A stretch of DNA of 64,000 bases from an uncultured Prevotellaceae bacterium (GTDB lineage Bacteria; Bacteroidota; Bacteroidia; Bacteroidales; Muribaculaceae). Below are positions 41,725 to 49,301 of this stretch, in pieces (the first letter of the stretch is position 1; every line of letters begins with the position of its first letter). The translations under genes and the position numbers were made by a program. Below the pieces are notes generated by a model that made no database searches, had not been told where the DNA came from, and was given only the letters and a program-made list of their open reading frames with translations. The stretch lies in contig ONKD01000014.1 of NCBI GenBank assembly GCA_900318345.1, positions 1-64,000 of the forward strand. Reading direction: 5' to 3'.

Positions 41725-42825
41725 TTATATCAGATCTTTCCAGGTGATGGGCCTGCCGCAGTGCTCACAGAACACCTGACTTTTGAAGATAGGTTGATTG
41801 CATTGGGGACAGTAGTGCTGATCTGATTTATTGCCACGCATGCGACGTAATAGCTGCTGATGCAATTCAGTGTGGTCATTCTTGATCAGGTCATAGCCCA
41901 GTTTGATCACGAGTTTAATGGTATTAAAAGCCATTTGGCGGTCATACTCTTTCTCGCCCTCGGTGAGCTGCGCGTAGGGTATCAGGTCAGGATGATGCAT
42001 CTTCTCGTCATCTCGCTGGGAACCATAGGTCCACCCCTCATTCATTCGTTGACGAGCCCACACGTCATGAGCGTTCTCGGCGATGGCTTCCCTCAATTCA
42101 AGCAGATCTTCATCCAGTTCGATGTCATCGACCACGATGGGCTGTGGGTTGTAGCTGCCGTCGGGCATTTTCACAGTCACAAGATAATTGGTCGAGTCGC
42201 CCCATGCGTTCATAAAAACCGACTCATCAACAATGTCGCAATCATCGTAAGAGGCAGGGTCATGGATGCGCAGTTTGCGCTCTTTGGGCAGATAATCAAT
42301 AACGACAATAGCATGGTTAGGCTCCTTGTAAGCCTCGGTGACAGTCGTCAACTTATTGTAATTGACAACAACCATCACATCGTGCCCGGTGGCGATGGCA
42401 TTCACGATATCCTCAAGGGTGGCTTTATACTTGCGCTCTACCTGCAATTTTTCCTTTTCGAGCAGGCGCCCCATGCTGTGCAACGGCGTGCCTTGGTCAT
42501 ATAGCCACTTATTGTCTCGCGCTGCCTCACTCAGCAGGTTGGGGTCAATATTAATACCTTTGCGCTTGAGGATGTACTCCTCGCACAGCACGTCACACAG
42601 GTTGCCCTCCGAGATGCCGGCACGCTCGGCCATGGGCAGGGTCTCGACTTCATCTTCCTGAACGCCCAACGCCTCGTCCATGCGCTGCATGGTCACGATA
42701 AACTCCTTCAGTTCCTCGTCATGTTGTATAGCCTCAAGCACCTGGGCCAGTTCCTCTGGGGTCACATCTCCATCGAGATACCTGTCAACCAGTTCGTCAC
42801 TTATCTTGAATCTATTTGTTTGCAT
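41725..42825 (-). CDS. C39-like peptidase, RyR and zinc-ribbon multidomain protein
   Basis: 366 aa. An N-terminal segment of about 55 residues (V-D-R-Y-L-D-G-D-V-T-P-E-E-L) resembles the start of anti-sigma proteins. A papain-like C39-type region (about 70-220) has Cys in N-L-C-D-V-L-C-E-E-Y-I-L, His in P-N-H-A-I-V-V-I and Asp in I-H-D-P-A. A RyR domain follows (about 240-315: H-D-V-W-A-R-Q-R-M-N-E-G-W-T-Y-G). A zinc ribbon closes the protein (C-P-Q-C near 340, C-E-H-C near 356). The gene overlaps the sigma-factor gene by 14 bases, so it probably controls that sigma factor. No membrane segment was seen, so it is cytoplasmic. Confidence 0.75.
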   Translation of the reverse strand: MQTNRFKISDELVDRYLDGDVTPEELAQVLEAIQHDEELKEFIVTMQRMDEALGVQEDEVETLPMAERAGISEGNLCDVLCEEYILKRKGINIDPNLLSEAARDNKWLYDQGTPLHSMGRLLEKEKLQVERKYKATLEDIVNAIATGHDVMVVVNYNKLTTVTEAYKEPNHAIVVIDYLPKERKLRIHDPASYDDCDIVDESVFMNAWGDSTNYLVTVKMPDGSYNPQPIVVDDIELDEDLLELREAIAENAHDVWARQRMNEGWTYGSQRDDEKMHHPDLIPYAQLTEGEKEYDRQMAFNTIKLVIKLGYDLIKNDHTELHQQLLRRMRGNKSDQHYCPQCNQPIFKSQVFCEHCGRPITWKDLI

Positions 42826-43471
42826 AGTGTTTGATGTCTTTTAGTGCGACCTTGGTCAATGCGGCCAGGGCGCGTTTTTTAATGTTATATAAATTAGCTA
42901 CCGTGATACCCATCTCGTCTGCGACATCGGCAGGTTCACGTTCCGATAAGCATAGCTCGCGAATGACCATCACATATCTCGCATTGTTCATTGCCGACAG
43001 CAGGCGTTCAGTATCAAAGTGGGCCTCGGAAGTGGCTTCACTGACATCGGGCGTCTTACGCTGAATCTGTTTCTCGGTCATTTCGTCGTTATCCTGTTCT
43101 TCTTCGACTGTTTCGGGCTTCCAGTCTGGCACGAAATCACCCTTGTGCCTTATGAGGTACCTCACGGCAGTGCGGTTAATCCAACCTAACAAGGCAGCGG
43201 TGTCATTCACCAGTTTGAAACGGCGACAGTCATCTTCCATCAGGTGGAGAAAGATAGCGTTGCGTATTTCGTCAACCTCGGCTCGGCCACTGAAGATATA
43301 GCCGTTCCAGTATCGGCACAATTTCATGATTGGTTCGGACGAGAAGAACTTATCTGCTGCTTTAGTCGCCGCCCTTTTCATCTCATCAGTCGCACCGTTG
43401 ACCACACCAACAATGATTTCTTGATATAGTTGTATTAAATCCATGAAAAAAGTTATTTTAGCATCCATCAA
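42812..43471 (-). CDS. RNA polymerase sigma factor, ECF-like
   Basis: 219 aa. A region-2-like helix set (about 45-110: F-L-H-L-M-E-D-D-C-R-R-F, L-L-G-W-I-N-R-T-A-V-R-Y-L-I-R) is followed by an acidic linker (about 120-150). A region-4 helix-turn-helix completes it (E-P-A-D-V-A-D-E-M-G-I-T-V-A-N-L-Y-N-I-K-K-R-A-L-A-A-L). It lies between two RyR-domain genes with 14-base overlaps on both sides, so the three are translated together. It is the best local candidate to recognise the conserved leader shared by nearby exported-protein genes, but no autoregulatory leader box precedes its own operon start. Confidence 0.82.
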   Translation of the reverse strand: MMDAKITFFMDLIQLYQEIIVGVVNGATDEMKRAATKAADKFFSSEPIMKLCRYWNGYIFSGRAEVDEIRNAIFLHLMEDDCRRFKLVNDTAALLGWINRTAVRYLIRHKGDFVPDWKPETVEEEQDNDEMTEKQIQRKTPDVSEATSEAHFDTERLLSAMNNARYVMVIRELCLSEREPADVADEMGITVANLYNIKKRALAALTKVALKDIKHYANK

Positions 43472-43748
43472 TTGTTATGGTAGCGCCATGGGCCAATAAC
43501 GATGAAATCACCGCCCTCACCGTTACACGGTCAACCTCTTTCTCGTCTTCACTCAGCATGTCGTAGGGGACAATACCGGGGTGTTCATTCTTGCTGTCAT
43601 CACGGCGCTTACCCCATGTCCAGCCTTGACGTTGGCGCTCCTGCGCCCATTGGTCATGGACATTCCGAGCCAGAATCTCGACCAACCCTTCTAACTCGGT
43701 TGGCAAAGCTTTCATTTCGGCATCTAATAGTTTAGGTTGATTGTCCAT
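43458..43748 (-). CDS. Small RyR-domain protein
   Basis: 96 aa, almost entirely one RyR domain: L-A-R-N-V-H-D-Q-W-A-Q-E-R-Q-R-Q-G-W-T-W-G, then H-P-G-I-V-P-Y-D-M-L-S-E-D-E-K-E-V-D-R. RyR domains in bacteria are thought to bind ligands, possibly nucleotides, and occur in signalling and conflict operons. It is the first gene of the sigma-factor operon and overlaps it by 14 bases. Confidence 0.82.
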   Translation of the reverse strand: MDNQPKLLDAEMKALPTELEGLVEILARNVHDQWAQERQRQGWTWGKRRDDSKNEHPGIVPYDMLSEDEKEVDRVTVRAVISSLLAHGATITIDGC

Positions 43749-43770
43749 AATTAGTTATGAATATCTGCTG

Positions 43771-43778
43771 CAAAAATA
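43771..43778 (-). promoter_or_regulatory. Promoter -7 box of the RyR/sigma operon
   Basis: Minus-strand TATTTTTG, 22 bases upstream of the ATG at 43748. Confidence 0.55.
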
Positions 43779-43817
43779 CAAAGTTTCATTGACTCACACA
43801 ACATTTCTAGTTGCCAA

Positions 43818-43856
43818 CTACAAGAAATCCAAATCAGTTTTATTTAACGTATTCAT
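43818..43856 (-). other. Twelve-codon reading frame behind leader copy 5
   Basis: ATG 16 bases after the leader box, reading MNTLNKTDLDFL and then TAG. It is either a gene cut short by a deletion or a leader peptide. It has no signal sequence, unlike the other leader-box genes. Confidence 0.3.
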
Positions 43857-43872
43857 TTCTTTCAGCCCTTAT

Positions 43873-43941
43873 TCCGTGTCGAGCGCAACCTCTATAAAAC
43901 TACTTAATCCATTAGAGACGCACCTTACCCATAATCTATCA
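43873..43941 (-). promoter_or_regulatory. Conserved leader, copy 5 (shortened)
   Basis: Distal TGATAGATTA (43941-43932) and proximal box GGTTGCGCTCGACACGGA (ending at 43873) are only about 42 bases apart instead of about 90. The box is 16 bases before a tiny reading frame. The rest of the gap (43942-44272) holds nothing I can name. Confidence 0.65.
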
Positions 43942-44312
43942 ACCACATCACAAATCATTTCATTTTTTGCTGTCTCAAATAGGTTGAGTAGGATTTCCGC
44001 TCTGATGTGAGCCCAGTCACCGATGATAGTGCCGTTACCACTCTCAACCGATGCCCATGTTCTTCTATATCGTTAACCTCGAGGTCGCTGAACCTGGGAA
44101 CGACAAACATCTAGGGATGATACACCTATCGTTTACTAAATCTTTGGAGAAAAGCTTGCATACTCCAAGAATTTTGACGAAATTTGCATACAAGTTGTGC
44201 GTAACGGTGATATTAGTCGTTTCTAATCCAACTCTAAATTACTAATAATTAGTAACATACAACCCATTTAAATATCTTTTTATTAACTTTTTAATCCCAC
44301 CAAGCAATAACA

Positions 44313-45731
44313 ATGAAAAAAAATCTTTTACTATTCTTTCTCTTGGCACTCTTGCTGTCAGCAACCACTTCCGCCAACGAATACGAATTTGAAGTGGATG
44401 GAATCTATTACACACGCCTCTTTGGAGAAATTCCTAGCGACACTGAAGTCAAAGTGACTTACGACAGTTCTTCTTATGGACCATCTTACAGCGGTGACAT
44501 CACCATCCCTGCCAATGTCACTTATGAAGGCGCCACTTATTCCGTCACTGCCATCGACGATGGGGCGTTCTCTTGGTGCCCTGGCTTGACAAGTGTCTAC
44601 ATCTCCAGCTCTGTCAGATACATTGGCGACTATGCGTTCTCTTGGTGTACGGCCTTGACCAACATCGTCATCCCTAGTTCCGTCAAATACATCGGCAATG
44701 GAGCGTTCGAAAACACTAAATGGTTTAACGATCAGCCTGACGGCCTTGTTTATGCTGGATTGATAGCATACAAATACAAAGGCAATATGCCTACAGGTAC
44801 AAGCCTGGCTTTGTCCGAGGGCACTCTAGGCATCGCTGAAAATGCGTTCTATGGCTGCGAGGGTTTGGCGAGCATCGTCATTCCCAACTCCGTCACCACA
44901 ATCGGGGACTATTCGTTCTCTTGGTGTACGGCATTGACCAGTGTATCCATCGGAAATTCTGTCCAATACATCGGAGACGAAGCGTTCGCCTACTCTAGAC
45001 TGACTAGCATCGACATCCCCAACTCAGCCACATCCATCGGTAATAATGCGTTCTATTGCTGCGAGAGCTTGACCAGTGTATCTATCGGCAAATCTGTCTG
45101 GTCCATCGGTGACGATGTTTTTTATGGCTGCCGAAATCTGCTCAGCATAACAGTTGCTAGTGGCAATAGTAATTATGATTCCCGTGATAACTGTAATGCC
45201 ATCATTAGGACGACCTCAAATAAACTGATGACGGGTTGCCTGACTACCACCATCCCCAACTCTGTCACTTCCATCGGCCGCGGAGCGTTTGTCAGTGGAT
45301 CAGGAATGACCATCCTCGTCATCCCCGGCTCCGTCAATACTATCGGTGGCTATTCTTTCGTTGAATGCAGTGATTTGGAAATCGTGAAATGTCTTGGCTC
45401 AGTGCCGCCTAGGATGACTGGAGCTGACATTTTCTCTGAGGACACCTATAACAATGCGACGCTGGTCGTGCCTCGTGGCAGTGAGGAGGCATATGCTGCT
45501 ACTGACGACTGGTGGCTTTTTAACAATATTGAAGGCTGGGACGTTACCAGTCCTGGCGACGTAAATGGCGATGGTCTGATGAACATCACCGATGTTACCG
45601 TACTCATCGACTACCTACTGACCGGCAACAGCTCGGGCGTGTCAATAATAGGGGCTGACGTGGATGGTAATGGACAGGTGAATATCGCCGACGTGACCGC
45701 ACTCATCGACATGCTGCTCAGCGGTAATTAA
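44313..45731 (+). CDS. BspA-like leucine-rich repeat protein with dockerin-like tail
   Basis: 472 aa. Signal peptide, then LRR_5 (BspA/TpLRR) repeats from about residue 80 to 365, with I-G-x-x-A-F-x-x-C-x-x-L-T-S-V-x-I-P-x-S-V. The tail has two dockerin-like calcium repeats (D-V-N-G-D-G-L-M, D-V-D-G-N-G-Q-V, each followed by D-V-T-x-L-I-D-x-L-L). BspA-type proteins bind host matrix proteins or other bacteria at the surface. It is followed after 36 bases by 45768-47099, so both probably share a transcript. Confidence 0.88.
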   Translation: MKKNLLLFFLLALLLSATTSANEYEFEVDGIYYTRLFGEIPSDTEVKVTYDSSSYGPSYSGDITIPANVTYEGATYSVTAIDDGAFSWCPGLTSVYISSSVRYIGDYAFSWCTALTNIVIPSSVKYIGNGAFENTKWFNDQPDGLVYAGLIAYKYKGNMPTGTSLALSEGTLGIAENAFYGCEGLASIVIPNSVTTIGDYSFSWCTALTSVSIGNSVQYIGDEAFAYSRLTSIDIPNSATSIGNNAFYCCESLTSVSIGKSVWSIGDDVFYGCRNLLSITVASGNSNYDSRDNCNAIIRTTSNKLMTGCLTTTIPNSVTSIGRGAFVSGSGMTILVIPGSVNTIGGYSFVECSDLEIVKCLGSVPPRMTGADIFSEDTYNNATLVVPRGSEEAYAATDDWWLFNNIEGWDVTSPGDVNGDGLMNITDVTVLIDYLLTGNSSGVSIIGADVDGNGQVNIADVTALIDMLLSGN

Positions 45732-45767
45732 AGAAATAGACATGTTTAACCTACAACCATAAACAAG

Positions 45768-47099
45768 ATGAAAAATTTATTGTTAACATTTGCAACATTG
45801 TTGCTGGCGACTTTCGCCACATTGGCATCAAACAATGAAACCCTCTCGGCTAATACTCTGAATGATGGAGTTTATTTAGATGAGGTTTATTTAGTATCGG
45901 TAGACATACTTGGTAATGAGGACTGGGTACAAATGATTCCAAGTTACGCATGCAGTAATCAAATTTTTTATGATTTCGTTGTTGATCTAACAGGATCACG
46001 TGCACACTTTTATTTCTGGGCGGATGGGAAAAAATATGGCGCACCAGCCAAGGATACTCCCTTGGTTTTAGGGATAGCTACAGAGAATCAGGTAGTACCT
46101 TATGACCCCGCATCGGGTAATGAACTTTATTACTACACCACCGATGCTGGCTACAGTTACTTGCTGGAACTTATTCCGAGGTATGATGATGACTACGAAT
46201 TGGCAGGCTTCTATCTGTCATCTGCTCGTGGTGGTACAGTTGGCTTGCAGACTGAATTGGGAGATGTTGATTTGGATCATCGAGTAACAATCTCAGATGT
46301 TACGGTCTTGATCGATTATCTATTAAATAACAATCTGAGTTATTATGTGGATAAGTATAATGCTGATGTTGACCAGGATGGCGCCATCAATATTTCAGAC
46401 GTGACCACACTCATCGATAAACTGTTAGGCAAAGAACAGCCAAGTGAACCCTACGAGACTCCCGTTCCCGAGTTGACTATTGTTACCGATACTGTTGCCG
46501 AGGTGGTTACATTCACCGCTACTGGTGAGGGAACTGTCGTCATTTACGTGAACTACTTCGACGGTAATGGCCCCCAGGCAGTTGCTACTGGATACGGTCG
46601 GGCTACCTTCGAGATACCCTTCGGTGACGAGATGGTTTATGTTGGCGTTTGGGCAACCGCTCAGGCTGACGAGGATGCATTGGTTGGTAAGAGCGAGACC
46701 GAGTATGTTGAAATCCCCGCTAAGCAGGGTCCTGAGGATCCCCACATGGTAGGTTACTGGTTGGTAATGGTACAGGCCGATGGCACTGAGGAGTTTGTTC
46801 AGCTGCAACTGGGTGCAAATGGAGATTACGTGGCCGCTTATGACGTGGTTTATCCCCTCTATGTTAACGTTGGTAACTTCTACTTCATGATCGACGGCGT
46901 ACCTTACGGCGCTCCCGTGGATGGAACCGAGGCTAACTTGAATGGCTACCCAGTGAATAACCCGTTGATTGCTAATACTTCCAACACCTACTACGTCGAA
47001 TGTGGTTTCAGCTACGTCTTCAGTGTTAACTTAGTACTCGACGAAATTTCAGGTGAGGTCGCTGGCTACACTGCATACGTAGCTAGGGGTGGGTATTAG
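45768..47099 (+). CDS. Exported protein with two GYWLV-type domains around dockerin-like repeats
   Basis: 443 aa. Signal peptide (MKNLLLTFATLLLATFATLA). A first domain (about 28-160) has V-Y-L-V-S-V-D-I-L-G-N-E-D-W-V-Q and A-H-F-Y-F-W-A-D-G-K-K-Y-G-A-P. Two dockerin-like repeats (about 165-220) follow. A beta segment (about 230-320) comes next. A second domain (about 323-443) has H-M-V-G-Y-W-L-V-M-V, F-Y-F-M-I-D-G-V-P-Y-G-A-P and Y-Y-V-E-C-G-F-S-Y. The second domain is closely related to the C-terminus of 32005-32610. I do not recognise a named family. Confidence 0.72.
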   Translation: MKNLLLTFATLLLATFATLASNNETLSANTLNDGVYLDEVYLVSVDILGNEDWVQMIPSYACSNQIFYDFVVDLTGSRAHFYFWADGKKYGAPAKDTPLVLGIATENQVVPYDPASGNELYYYTTDAGYSYLLELIPRYDDDYELAGFYLSSARGGTVGLQTELGDVDLDHRVTISDVTVLIDYLLNNNLSYYVDKYNADVDQDGAINISDVTTLIDKLLGKEQPSEPYETPVPELTIVTDTVAEVVTFTATGEGTVVIYVNYFDGNGPQAVATGYGRATFEIPFGDEMVYVGVWATAQADEDALVGKSETEYVEIPAKQGPEDPHMVGYWLVMVQADGTEEFVQLQLGANGDYVAAYDVVYPLYVNVGNFYFMIDGVPYGAPVDGTEANLNGYPVNNPLIANTSNTYYVECGFSYVFSVNLVLDEISGEVAGYTAYVARGGY

Positions 47100-47123
47100 T
47101 CTCCATTTTAATGCCTGAATGTA

Positions 47124-47179
47124 ACAAACCCGTTGGCGGAATTAAGTAATCTCATACATGATTCGACCAACGGGCTTGT
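47124..47179 (+). terminator. Terminator after the LRR/GYWLV operon
   Basis: A stem of about 20 bp (47124-47144 with 47159-47179, a few mismatches), 25 bases after the stop. Between it and the next promoter (47180-47387) nothing else is apparent. Confidence 0.7.
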
Positions 47180-47430
47180 ATAACGGTTTCCAATTCTTTT
47201 GGTTGAGGCGGTAGGCTACTTCTAGCTGAATGCGAACGTTCACAAAAAGATTCGACTGTTCTTCGGTATTCAAATCATAAGGATTTTGATGAAATTGGCG
47301 TACGGGTTGTTGCATGCGCGATTTGAAATCATTGTTTTTATTACCACCGAATTACTGAAATCAGCGATATACGCCACTTTTTTGAACATCTTTTGATTAA
47401 CTTTTTTATCCCACCATCGGGAAGTTTTGC

Positions 47431-47438
47431 TATTTTTG
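47431..47438 (+). promoter_or_regulatory. Promoter -7 box of the TPR-TPR-TIR operon
   Basis: TATTTTTG, 29 bases upstream of the ATG at 47468. A 29-base AT-rich segment just upstream (47388-47416) is also found at 44273-44301 before the LRR gene. Confidence 0.55.
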
Positions 47439-47467
47439 CGGAGAATAATAACTCAAAAATTCAACTT

Positions 47468-49243
47468 ATGAAAAAAAACATCTTGTTATTGCTTTGTTTG
47501 TTTATCACATTTGCTGTAGTGGCGCAAAAGCAACAAGGCCTTGTAAGAACTATCGAGCGTCCTGGACAAAAGAGCGAGGGCATTAAAGGTGCGACTGTGA
47601 AAATCAATGGATATCCCAATGCACTAGTTAGTGGCAAAGGCGGCAAGTTTTCATTTGCCATTCAAGGGAAAAAACAAGGTGACCGATGCCTGGTCACCCG
47701 AGTTGAGAAGAAAGGATACACGCTGATTGACAAGATGCCAACTTTTGCCTATTCCATTTCAACACCAGTTGAAATAGTGATGGTATCAAACAAACAACTC
47801 CAGCAGGACGAACAACGAATTCGTGGCAAAGCCGAGAAAAAAGCGGCTGCAATCTATGAGAAACGAATCGCTGAATTGGAGCGCCAACTCAACGAAAAGA
47901 CGATTAGCGAGGAGCAGTATCGCGAACAGTTGCAGCTGGTGTTTGATGGCCATGAGAATTTTCTCAAGATGATTGATGAAATGGCACGCCGTTATGCCAT
48001 GACCGACTATAAGGGCATAAGCGAGATTAACCGCCAAATCCAGGAATGTATCGAGAACGCTGAGCTGGAACGCGCCGACTCCCTCATCAACAGTAAAGGA
48101 GACATCAATCTGCGAAACCAAGAGCTACAGAATAAGAAGGAAACGACTCAAAAGCTTGCAGAGCTGCACAAGCAGGCCCAAGAAGATTACAAGATATCTC
48201 TCAACGACCTTGCACAAGACTTTTACAACAAGCATCTCATATGCGCAGCAAAATACCAAAATGATTCAGCTGCTTATTGGTTAGAACAACGAGCTGCTCT
48301 TGATGACACAACCAACATTGAATGGGTGATACGAGCAGGTCAGTTTATAGATGATTATTTATCTGACGACTCGCTTGCACTTGCATATTATCAAAAAGCA
48401 CTTTTTATTGCAAAGAACCACTATGACACACCTAATCAATGGGAAGCTTTCGCATTGAATAATATTGGATCCATTTACGGCAAAATAGGGAATTATCCAA
48501 CAGCTCTTGACTATTATTTCAAAGCGTTTGAAACCGACACTTTAGTATTAGGACTCTCAAACGAAAACACCGCAAATATTTTAAACAATATAGGCCTCAC
48601 ATACTATGAACAAGGGGATTTTACCAAGGCTCTTGAATACTATAACAAAACATTAGATATTGAAAAGCAACTTGATGAAGCTTTACCCAATATTGCCAGA
48701 ACATATAACAACATTGGACTTGTTTATTATGAGCTACATGAGTATAAAAGTGCTATTGAGTTTTATTTATTGTCTATTGATATTAAAGAACAGATTTTAG
48801 GAACAAATCATTATGTAACTGCTCAATCATATAACAATATAGGGGCTGCTTATGTAAAAGAAGGAGAGTACAAGATTGCTACCGAATACATTTTGAAAGC
48901 CATGGGCATTTTCGAAAAGGTTTTGGGTGAGAAACATCCTCATACGGCATCTTCTTACAACATTATGGGTCCTATATACGAAATTCAAGGCGAATATGAA
49001 AATGCACGTACTTATCTTTTTAAAGCTCTCAAGGCTCTTGGACCTAATGATTATCATGCAGCTTTCCCATATAACAATATCGCAAGTACCTATTTTCAAC
49101 AAGGTAATTATAGTAAAGCCGTAGAGTATTATTATAAGGCTCTCACTATCTTTGAAAAAATTAGTCCCAACCATCCTAACACCAAAGCAGTGAGAGAACA
49201 TTATGAAAAAGCAAAAGAAGCACTGGAACAACAGAATAATTGA
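47468..49243 (+). CDS. Exported TPR protein, first gene of the TIR operon
   Basis: 591 aa from MKKNILLLLCLF; an upstream in-frame start at 47393 would lie before the promoter box. Signal peptide, then the shared N-terminal module (Q-K-Q-Q-G-L-V-R-T-I-E-R-P; A-L-V-S-G-K-G-G-K-F-S-F-A-I), and a coiled coil with R-Y-A-M-T-D-Y-K-G-I-S-E-I-N-R-Q. N-D-S-A-A-Y-W-L-E-Q-R-A-A-L-D follows, then about six TPRs (Y-N-N-I-G-L-V-Y-Y-E). Likely periplasmic. Its first 300 residues are close to the TPR gene at 36293-38842, while the repeat array is more diverged and AT-rich. Confidence 0.85.
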   Translation: MKKNILLLLCLFITFAVVAQKQQGLVRTIERPGQKSEGIKGATVKINGYPNALVSGKGGKFSFAIQGKKQGDRCLVTRVEKKGYTLIDKMPTFAYSISTPVEIVMVSNKQLQQDEQRIRGKAEKKAAAIYEKRIAELERQLNEKTISEEQYREQLQLVFDGHENFLKMIDEMARRYAMTDYKGISEINRQIQECIENAELERADSLINSKGDINLRNQELQNKKETTQKLAELHKQAQEDYKISLNDLAQDFYNKHLICAAKYQNDSAAYWLEQRAALDDTTNIEWVIRAGQFIDDYLSDDSLALAYYQKALFIAKNHYDTPNQWEAFALNNIGSIYGKIGNYPTALDYYFKAFETDTLVLGLSNENTANILNNIGLTYYEQGDFTKALEYYNKTLDIEKQLDEALPNIARTYNNIGLVYYELHEYKSAIEFYLLSIDIKEQILGTNHYVTAQSYNNIGAAYVKEGEYKIATEYILKAMGIFEKVLGEKHPHTASSYNIMGPIYEIQGEYENARTYLFKALKALGPNDYHAAFPYNNIASTYFQQGNYSKAVEYYYKALTIFEKISPNHPNTKAVREHYEKAKEALEQQNN

Positions 49244-49301
49244 TGAATCTAGCAAACCTTTGTTTCATTTACAATAGTCTATTGATAAATCATGAACTGT
49301 T

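Noticed and set aside
43741..44010. An 89-codon plus-strand frame in the gap before the LRR gene
   Set aside because: It runs across the RyR-operon promoter and leader copy 5 on the other strand and has no signal, motif or start context.
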